From Thiobacillus sp. (GTDB taxonomy: Bacteria > Pseudomonadota > Gammaproteobacteria > Burkholderiales > Thiobacillaceae): a stretch of DNA of 5,003 bases. Positions 1 through 5,003 of the stretch are shown in pieces. The DNA lies in NCBI GenBank assembly GCA_003510325.1, contig DONB01000259.1:6874-11876 (forward strand), given 5' to 3'. Below the pieces are notes generated by a model, which saw only the letters and a program-made list of their open reading frames with translations, was not told where the DNA came from and ran no database searches. The stretch's first letter is position 1, and every line of letters starts with the position of its first letter. Both the position numbers and the translations under genes were made by a program.

Positions 1-461
1 ATGTCGCCGGCGTAGCGTTCCATGGTCTTGTCCACGGCCGCCTGCATGTCGACTTCCAGCAGGAAGAGCACGCCGCCGCGCAGGTCGAGGCCGAGATACA
101 TCGGCAGCGCGTTGATGGACGACAGCCAGGACGGCGAGGCCGATACCAGATTCAGCGCCACCGTGTAGCGCTCGCCCAGCCCGTTCTGCAGCACGTCCTT
201 GGCCTTGATCTGCAGATCGGTGCTGGCGAAGCGCGCCTTGATGCTGTTGCCGGCCAGCTCAACGCCGCTGTAAGACACGCTGGACGCCTTGAGCAGCGAT
301 TCAACCTGCCCCAGCAGCGCCGTATCGACTTTCTCGGTGGTGCGGATCGGCGAAATCTGGACCGCAGGCACTTCGCCGAAAAAATTGGGCAGGGTGTACA
401 GGAAGGCGACCACCAGCGTGATGCCGATGACGATGTATTTCCAGAGCGGGAAGCGGTTCAT
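1..461 (-). CDS. secD: Protein translocase subunit SecD, N-terminal part (cut by window edge)
   Basis: SecD forms an inner-membrane complex with SecF and YajC that helps SecYEG pull proteins across the membrane using the proton motive force. About 153 N-terminal codons are visible. The N terminus begins MNRFPLWKYIVIG, followed by a membrane helix at about residues 8-24. A periplasmic stretch comes next, then the hallmark GLDLRGG at about residues 124-130 and LLEVDM at 134-139. The usual GGVHF following this motif reads GGVLF here. The start at 461 is chosen because it gives the standard SecD N terminus. No purine-rich Shine-Dalgarno lies upstream; the leader is instead C/T-rich. The gene follows yajC after 101 bases, as in the common yajC-secD-secF operon; secF is expected beyond the left edge. 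The identification is firm, but the full length cannot be judged. Confidence 0.95.
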   Translation of the reverse strand, partial: MNRFPLWKYIVIGITLVVAFLYTLPNFFGEVPAVQISPIRTTEKVDTALLGQVESLLKASSVSYSGVELAGNSIKARFASTDLQIKAKDVLQNGLGERYTVALNLVSASPSWLSSINALPMYLGLDLRGGVLFLLEVDMQAAVDKTMERYAGD

Positions 462-473
462 GATTTTTGGGTA

Positions 474-557
474 AAGGGGGAAGGGTTAAGGGGGAAGGGT
501 GGGGGCCGGGTTTTACCCTTCCCCCTTGAGCGCAGCAGGCGCGGTCCCTTTCCCCTT
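474..557. repeat. Clustered direct and inverted G-rich repeats between yajC and secD
   Basis: Two identical 13-base copies of AAGGGGGAAGGGT lie at 474-486 and 488-500. An exact inverted copy, ACCCTTCCCCCTT, lies at 515-527, and a degenerate inverted copy lies at about 546-557. In the operon mRNA, copy 515-527 can pair with copy 488-500 as a 13-bp stem with a 14-base loop, or with copy 474-486 instead. No U-tract follows, so it is not a classical intrinsic terminator. The plus strand also has six G-runs of three or more at 476-510. The cluster occupies most of the yajC-secD gap, where it could affect mRNA processing, transcription or secD translation. That role is inferred. Confidence 0.85.
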
Positions 558-562
558 CACTG

Positions 563-880
563 TCAGAGGCCTTTGATCGTGCCCTTCGGCAGCAGGGTCT
601 GGATCGACTGCTTCTGCACGTGGGTGATCACGCCGTCGGCGATTTCCAGCGACACATATTGCTCGCTGATTTTGGCGACCTTGCCGACCTGGCCGCTGGC
701 CGTGACGACCTCATCGCCCTTGGCCAGTTCGGTCAGCATTTTCTTCTGTTCCTTGGCGCGCTTCATCTGCGGGCGGATCAGCATGAACCAGAACAGGATG
801 AAGATGATGATGAGCGGCAGGAATTGCTCGAAACCCGGGGCGGCCGGTGCAGCGGTTTGGGCGTGGGCAAGTGAAATCAT
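563..880 (-). CDS. yajC: Sec translocon accessory protein YajC
   Basis: YajC is a small inner-membrane protein that joins SecD and SecF beside SecYEG. The 105-residue product has the family's usual size and layout. A short Ala/Pro-rich N terminus leads to one hydrophobic helix at about residues 20-36. The characteristic IRPQMKRAKEQKKM follows at about 35-49. A small cytoplasmic domain then contains GDEVVTASGQVGKV at 55-68 and the family-typical EIADGVITHVQKQSI at 79-93. A GGAG lies about nine bases upstream of the ATG and fits a ribosome binding site. The gene sits 46 bases downstream of tgt and upstream of secD, the usual order, so it is probably cotranscribed with both. No defects are seen. 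Confidence 0.97.
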   Translation of the reverse strand: MISLAHAQTAAPAAPGFEQFLPLIIIFILFWFMLIRPQMKRAKEQKKMLTELAKGDEVVTASGQVGKVAKISEQYVSLEIADGVITHVQKQSIQTLLPKGTIKGL

Positions 881-926
881 GGGTCAGAACTCCGAATCAG
901 GGCAGATTAATCAAAACCCGAGGATT

Positions 927-3064
<2,138 letters not shown>

Positions 3065-3072
3065 GGGGCGCG

Positions 3073-3078
3073 ATTATA
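3073..3078 (-). promoter_or_regulatory. Probable -10 box of the queA operon promoter
   Basis: On the minus strand this reads TATAAT, a perfect sigma-70 -10 element, inside a GC-rich stretch. The expected transcription start falls within a few bases of the queA ATG at 3064. No convincing -35 hexamer is found at 16-18 bases spacing, where the sequence is GC-rich (for example ACGGCC). The assignment rests on the consensus -10 box, its position and the divergent arrangement with the tRNA gene. Confidence 0.5.
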
Positions 3079-3087
3079 GCCGTCGCC

Positions 3088-3117
3088 TTGCGGCAGGCCG
3101 TCCGATTCGGCGATAAT
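3088..3117 (+). promoter_or_regulatory. Probable promoter of the tRNA-Leu gene
   Basis: TTGCGG at 3088-3093 and GATAAT at 3112-3117 are separated by 18 bases. A GC-rich segment follows the -10 box, as is common in stringently controlled tRNA promoters. Transcription would begin near 3124, giving a 5' leader of about 35 bases before the mature tRNA, to be removed by RNase P. The region is shared with the divergent queA promoter. Confidence 0.5.
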
Positions 3118-3159
3118 GCGCGGCTTCTGTCGCCGGCCGCGTTCGCGCCCGGCCTCCCT

Positions 3160-3246
3160 GCCGGGATGGCGGAATCGGTAGACGCAGCGGATTCAAAATC
3201 CGCCGCTGGTAACAGTGTGGGGGTTCGAGTCCCCCTCCCGGCACCA
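3160..3246 (+). tRNA. tRNA-Leu, anticodon CAA, with encoded CCA
   Basis: All parts of a class II tRNA can be folded. The acceptor stem is GCCGGGA (3160-3166) with TCCCGGC (3236-3242). The anticodon stem is GCGGA (3187-3191) with TCCGC (3199-3203), enclosing loop TTCAAAA with anticodon CAA at 3194-3196, which reads UUG. A 15-base variable arm at 3204-3218 has a five-base stem and GTAA loop, as expected for leucine tRNA. The T arm is GGGGG, TTCGAGT, CCCCC at 3219-3235. Discriminator A3243 is followed by an encoded CCA. The gene is intact despite its presumed use as an integration site, because the island restores the 3' end. Although it adjoins queuosine genes, leucine tRNA is not a known queuosine substrate. 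Confidence 0.97.
3219..3246 (+). other. Presumed attachment site (attL) within the 3' end of tRNA-Leu
   Basis: P4-type integrases usually recombine at the T arm and acceptor end of a tRNA gene, which is duplicated as a direct repeat at the far end of the island. Here the integrase starts 178 bases downstream of an intact tRNA 3' end, the classical arrangement. The exact core cannot be set because the second copy is outside this window. The coordinates mark the T arm to CCA as the likely zone. Confidence 0.55.
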
Positions 3247-3289
3247 AAAACAACAATCACCACGCATCAAGCAGCAACAAAATCCCGCG

Positions 3290-3313
3290 CCCGCAAAGGA
3301 ATTCGGGTTTTTT
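3290..3313 (+). terminator. Weak intrinsic terminator after tRNA-Leu
   Basis: CCCG at 3290-3293 can pair with CGGG at 3304-3307, directly followed by six T residues at 3308-3313. An alternative CCCG at 3284-3287 could be used, with four further A:U pairs outside a mismatch. The stem is short, so termination may be partial. It lies about 45 bases beyond the tRNA and would limit read-through into int. It may belong to the island rather than the original chromosome. Confidence 0.42.
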
Positions 3314-3360
3314 CTTGTATCAGCCCGTAACATGGCATAGCATGGAAATACCGACAAATC

Positions 3361-3408
3361 GACGGTAGCTCTGGCGGTAGGTTGCTCGCTGCCATGATGC
3401 CTACCGTC
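3361..3408 (+). repeat. CGGTAG direct and inverted repeats in the int leader
   Basis: CGGTAG occurs at 3363-3368 and 3375-3380, 12 bases apart, and its complement CTACCG occurs at 3401-3406. GACGGTAG (3361-3368) pairs exactly with CTACCGTC (3401-3408), while CGGTAGG (3375-3381) pairs exactly with CCTACCG (3400-3406). The two hairpins exclude each other and end just before the int ribosome binding site. They could be arm-type integrase or excisionase binding sites, or an RNA structure affecting int translation. Both readings are inference. Confidence 0.7.
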
Positions 3409-3413
3409 ACTTC

Positions 3414-3418
3414 AGGGG
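3414..3418 (+). promoter_or_regulatory. Ribosome binding site of the integrase gene
   Basis: AGGGG lies six bases upstream of the ATG at 3425. It supports this start over upstream in-frame possibilities. It lies within six bases of the last CGGTAG-family repeat, so a leader hairpin could affect its access. Confidence 0.7.
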
Positions 3419-3424
3419 CACGTT

Positions 3425-4645
3425 ATGCTGACCGATACCGGAATCAAGAAAGCCAAGCTGTCCGACAAGCCTTTCAAGATGGCAGACGGCAAGGGCTTGT
3501 ATCTGCTGGTGAATGCGGCCGGCAAGTATTGGAGGGCGGATTACCGCTTCGGTGGCAAGCGCAAGACACTGGCCCTGGGCATCTATCCCGACGTGACCCT
3601 GGCGCGCGCCCGAGAAAAGCTCGACGACGCCCGCAAGCTATTGGCCGATGGCATTGACCCCGCTGCTTTGAAGAAAGCCACCAAGGCCCGCCGTGCCGAG
3701 TGCGCGGCCAACAGTTTCGAGACCGTCGCCCGCACCTGGTTCGCCAAGGCATACGCCGACAAGACGCAGAGCACCCGCGACAAAACCATGACGCGGCTTG
3801 AGAAAGACGTGTTCCCCCGGATCGGCACAAAGCCCGTATCTGAAATCACGGGCGCCGACGTGCTGGCGGTGATCCAGCGAATCGAGCAGCGCGGCGCCAT
3901 CGACATTGCGCGCCGTGTGCATAACTACGTGGGCCGGGTGCTGCGCTACGCGGAGACGATCGGCATGGTCGAGCGCGATGTAACGGCCAGCATCGATCTT
4001 GACTTGGTGCTTACGAAGCGGGAAACCCGACACCATGCGGCCATCACCAGCCCGCAGGCGGTGGGCGGGATGCTTCGGGCTATCGAAGGCTTTACAGGCG
4101 GCTTCACGACCTTGTGCGCCCTGAAGCTGTCTGCGCTGACCTTCGTACGCCCCGGCGAACTGCGCCACGCCGAATGGGAGGAAATCGACCTCGACGGCGC
4201 AACGTGGTGCATTCCCGGCCAGAAAATGAAGATGGGGGCTGACCATATCGTGCCGCTATCTGCCCAGGCTGTCGCCATCCTGCGCGAGCTGCACGACCAC
4301 ACCGGGCGTGGCCGTTACGTCTTCCCGTCAGAGCGGGGCGGCTCGCGGCCAATGTCCGAGAACACCATCAACGGCGCCTTGCGGCGTCTCGGCTTCACCA
4401 AGGATGAGATGACCGCGCACGGCTTCCGTGCCACGGCGCGCACCCTGCTGGACGAGGAGCTGGCATTCCGTCCCGACTTCATCGAGCACCAGCTCGCGCA
4501 TGCGGTGAAAGACCCGAACGGCCGCGCTTACAACCGCACGGCGCACCTTGGCGAGCGGCGCAAGATGATGCAGGTTTGGGCGGACTACCTGGACAAGCTG
4601 AAGAACGGGGCGGATGTGATCCAGCTGCACGGTAAAACCGCTTGA
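3425..4645 (+). CDS. P4-type tyrosine recombinase (genomic island integrase)
   Basis: This enzyme catalyses site-specific integration and excision of the island at the tRNA gene. The 406-residue protein has the three-part layout of the P4 integrase group. An N-terminal arm-binding domain (DUF4102 type) spans about residues 1-85, with LTDTGIKKAK and the DGKGLYLLV segment. A core-binding SAM-like domain spans about 97-190. The catalytic domain spans about 205-390. Catalytic residues appear in place: R242 in VRPGELR, K269 in KMKMGADHIVPLS, H332 and R335 in HGFR, H359 in HQLAH, and the nucleophile Y369 in AYNRTAH. Nothing is truncated, so it is probably active. It is transcribed away from the tRNA, in the same direction. 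Its stop codon overlaps the -35 box of the next gene's promoter. Confidence 0.96.
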   Translation: MLTDTGIKKAKLSDKPFKMADGKGLYLLVNAAGKYWRADYRFGGKRKTLALGIYPDVTLARAREKLDDARKLLADGIDPAALKKATKARRAECAANSFETVARTWFAKAYADKTQSTRDKTMTRLEKDVFPRIGTKPVSEITGADVLAVIQRIEQRGAIDIARRVHNYVGRVLRYAETIGMVERDVTASIDLDLVLTKRETRHHAAITSPQAVGGMLRAIEGFTGGFTTLCALKLSALTFVRPGELRHAEWEEIDLDGATWCIPGQKMKMGADHIVPLSAQAVAILRELHDHTGRGRYVFPSERGGSRPMSENTINGALRRLGFTKDEMTAHGFRATARTLLDEELAFRPDFIEHQLAHAVKDPNGRAYNRTAHLGERRKMMQVWADYLDKLKNGADVIQLHGKTA

Positions 4646-4669
4646 CATCCATGAAAACGTATATACAAT
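4642..4669 (+). promoter_or_regulatory. Near-consensus sigma-70 promoter behind int
   Basis: TTGACA at 4642-4647 is a perfect -35 box and overlaps the int TGA stop at 4643-4645. TACAAT at 4664-4669 matches the -10 consensus at five of six positions, with 16 bases between. The surrounding 30 bases are AT-rich against GC-rich flanks. The expected start of transcription, about 4675-4677, falls at the ATG of the next gene, so that mRNA would be leaderless or nearly so. Confidence 0.75.
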
Positions 4670-4685
4670 AACAAACATGAAAACG
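4650..4685 (+). repeat. Direct repeats and palindrome over the promoter: candidate operator
   Basis: CATGAAAACG occurs exactly at 4650-4659 and again at 4676-4685, 26 bases apart. The shorter TGAAAAC occurs a third time at 4691-4697. Between the long copies lies the perfect palindrome GTATATAC at 4659-4666, overlapping the -10 box. The arrangement suits binding by a dimeric regulator, possibly the protein encoded just downstream. That link is inferred from position and from the autoregulation common among ribbon-helix-helix proteins. Confidence 0.5.
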
Positions 4686-4874
4686 AAAGTTGAAAACCGC
4701 GGTGGATCTGGTCGAGGGCAAGGGCGCAAGCCTTTGGATCCCGAAAGCGAGACGGTTCTAGTGTCGATCAGGATGACCATTGCACAACGCGCCAAGCTGC
4801 TGCGCATCGGTGGCTCGGCATGGGTCCGCGCCCGCATCGACAAGGCGCGGGACATTCTCGACGGGGGCGAATGA
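4677..4874 (+). CDS. Small ribbon-helix-helix-like putative DNA-binding protein
   Basis: The product is 65 residues. A flexible basic N terminus contains GRGQGRKPL at residues 12-20. A beta strand, TVLVSIRM, follows at 26-33, then a helix at about 35-44 (IAQRAKLLRI) and a second at about 47-60 (SAWVRARIDKARDI). This strand-helix-helix pattern and size resemble Arc/CopG-type DNA-binding proteins, and similar short proteins with a GRGQGRKP opening occur in phages and islands. The exact family cannot be named from sequence alone. The start at 4677 follows a strong promoter with no Shine-Dalgarno between, suggesting leaderless translation. It could autoregulate, repress int, or act as an excision factor; none of these is shown. 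The 3' end overlaps a microprotein ORF. Confidence 0.75.
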   Translation: MKTKVENRGGSGRGQGRKPLDPESETVLVSIRMTIAQRAKLLRIGGSAWVRARIDKARDILDGGE

Positions 4875-4957
4875 TGGGACGCAAACTGCTTTGGATGTGG
4901 GCGACCGGGCCGGTCTGGTTTGCGGCGCTGCTGCTCACGCTCCAATGGATTTATTGA
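4871..4957 (+). CDS. Trp-rich single-pass membrane microprotein (28 codons)
   Basis: A 28-codon ORF starts at ATG 4871, overlapping the preceding gene's TGA as ATGA. A second in-frame ATG at 4874 would give 27 residues. G-rich GGGGGCGA at 4863-4870 precedes it and may act as a ribosome binding site. The product has Arg and Lys near its N terminus (residues 4-5), followed by an almost wholly uncharged hydrophobic stretch through residues 6-28, including PVWFAALLLTL. Four of its 28 residues are Trp. This fits one membrane helix with the N terminus inside. I recognise no family. The overlap suggests translational coupling with the small DNA-binding protein. Expression is unproven, and a chance ORF of this length is possible. 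Confidence 0.5.
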   Translation: MMGRKLLWMWATGPVWFAALLLTLQWIY

Positions 4958-4967
4958 AGTAGCCGCC

Positions 4968-4984
4968 GCCTGACGGTATCAGGC
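4968..4984 (+). other. Small hairpin downstream of the microprotein ORF
   Basis: GCCTGA (4968-4973) and TCAGGC (4979-4984) form an exact six-base stem with loop CGGTA, ten bases after the microprotein stop. No T-tract follows; the sequence continues GC-rich to the window edge. It could be a Rho-type end or RNA-stabilising hairpin, or a protein binding palindrome. Nothing else is recognised in 4985-5003. Confidence 0.35.
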
Positions 4985-5003
4985 AAAGCGGGCCGGCGGG
5001 GGG

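Larger units (their letters stand above)
3247..5003 (+). mobile_element. Left end of a tRNA-Leu-integrated genomic island
   Basis: A complete P4-type integrase directly follows tRNA-Leu(CAA), replacing the conserved housekeeping operon with accessory DNA. After int come a short putative regulator and a microprotein ORF of the kind common in mobile elements. The right boundary, the repeated tRNA 3' end and the cargo lie beyond the window. No relaxase, phage structural or transfer gene is visible, so the type of island (integrative conjugative element, satellite or prophage) is undetermined. The exact left boundary lies somewhere in the tRNA 3' end. Confidence 0.75.

Noticed and set aside
3315..3343. 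Possible int promoter TTGTAT-N17-TAGCAT
   Set aside because: Both hexamers match poorly (three and four of six); not better than chance in this AT-richer leader.
3638..4246. Minus-strand ORF opposite the integrase
   Set aside because: The plus-strand integrase has all catalytic residues; the reverse ORF is compositional.
4651..4671. Six-codon ORF (MKTYIQ) before the small regulator, possible leader peptide
   Set aside because: It lies between the -35 box and the predicted transcription start, so it would not be in the mRNA from that promoter.
4328..4945. Minus-strand ORF covering the int end, the small regulator and most of the microprotein ORF
   Set aside because: It runs antisense through int, a strong plus-strand promoter and the small regulator, with low-complexity basic composition and no known motif. 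It is kept in mind only because part of it opposes less certain genes.
4958..5003. Possible second copy of the tRNA 3' end (attR) at the right edge
   Set aside because: No match to the T arm or acceptor sequence is present; only a small hairpin and G-rich sequence are seen.

Overview
The window joins a conserved housekeeping operon to the left end of a genomic island integrated at a tRNA gene. High G+C content, the order queA-tgt-yajC-secD and the protein sequences suggest a betaproteobacterium, perhaps of the Rhodocyclales or Nitrosomonadales. That placement rests on recognition, not on a database search.

Positions 1-3064 hold the minus-strand operon, read from right to left. queA and tgt overlap by ATGA and encode two steps of queuosine tRNA modification. 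yajC and the 5' part of secD follow and encode parts of the SecDF-YajC translocase accessory complex. secD runs off the left edge. The 101 bases between yajC and secD hold short G-rich repeats in both orientations. These can form a hairpin in the mRNA and a G-quadruplex on the template strand.

Positions 3065-3159 are a compact divergent promoter region. A consensus TATAAT sits so close to the queA ATG that queA mRNA is probably leaderless. A plus-strand promoter-like pair serves a complete tRNA-Leu(CAA) at 3160-3246 with encoded CCA. The 3' end of this tRNA is the presumed attachment site of the island.

Positions 3247-5003 are the start of the island. They hold a weak terminator, an int leader with repeated CGGTAG elements, and a complete 406-residue P4-type tyrosine integrase with all expected catalytic residues. 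A near-consensus sigma-70 promoter follows, with its -35 box overlapping the int stop codon. It drives a 65-residue ribbon-helix-helix-like protein, apparently from a leaderless mRNA. A 28-codon ORF for a Trp-rich membrane microprotein overlaps the end of that gene by ATGA. The far end of the island and its cargo lie outside the window.

The least explained part is 4642-4957: a strong promoter with direct repeats and a palindrome over its -10 region, a small putative DNA-binding protein, and a coupled hydrophobic microprotein. It may be a control module of the island, but its function cannot be read from sequence alone.
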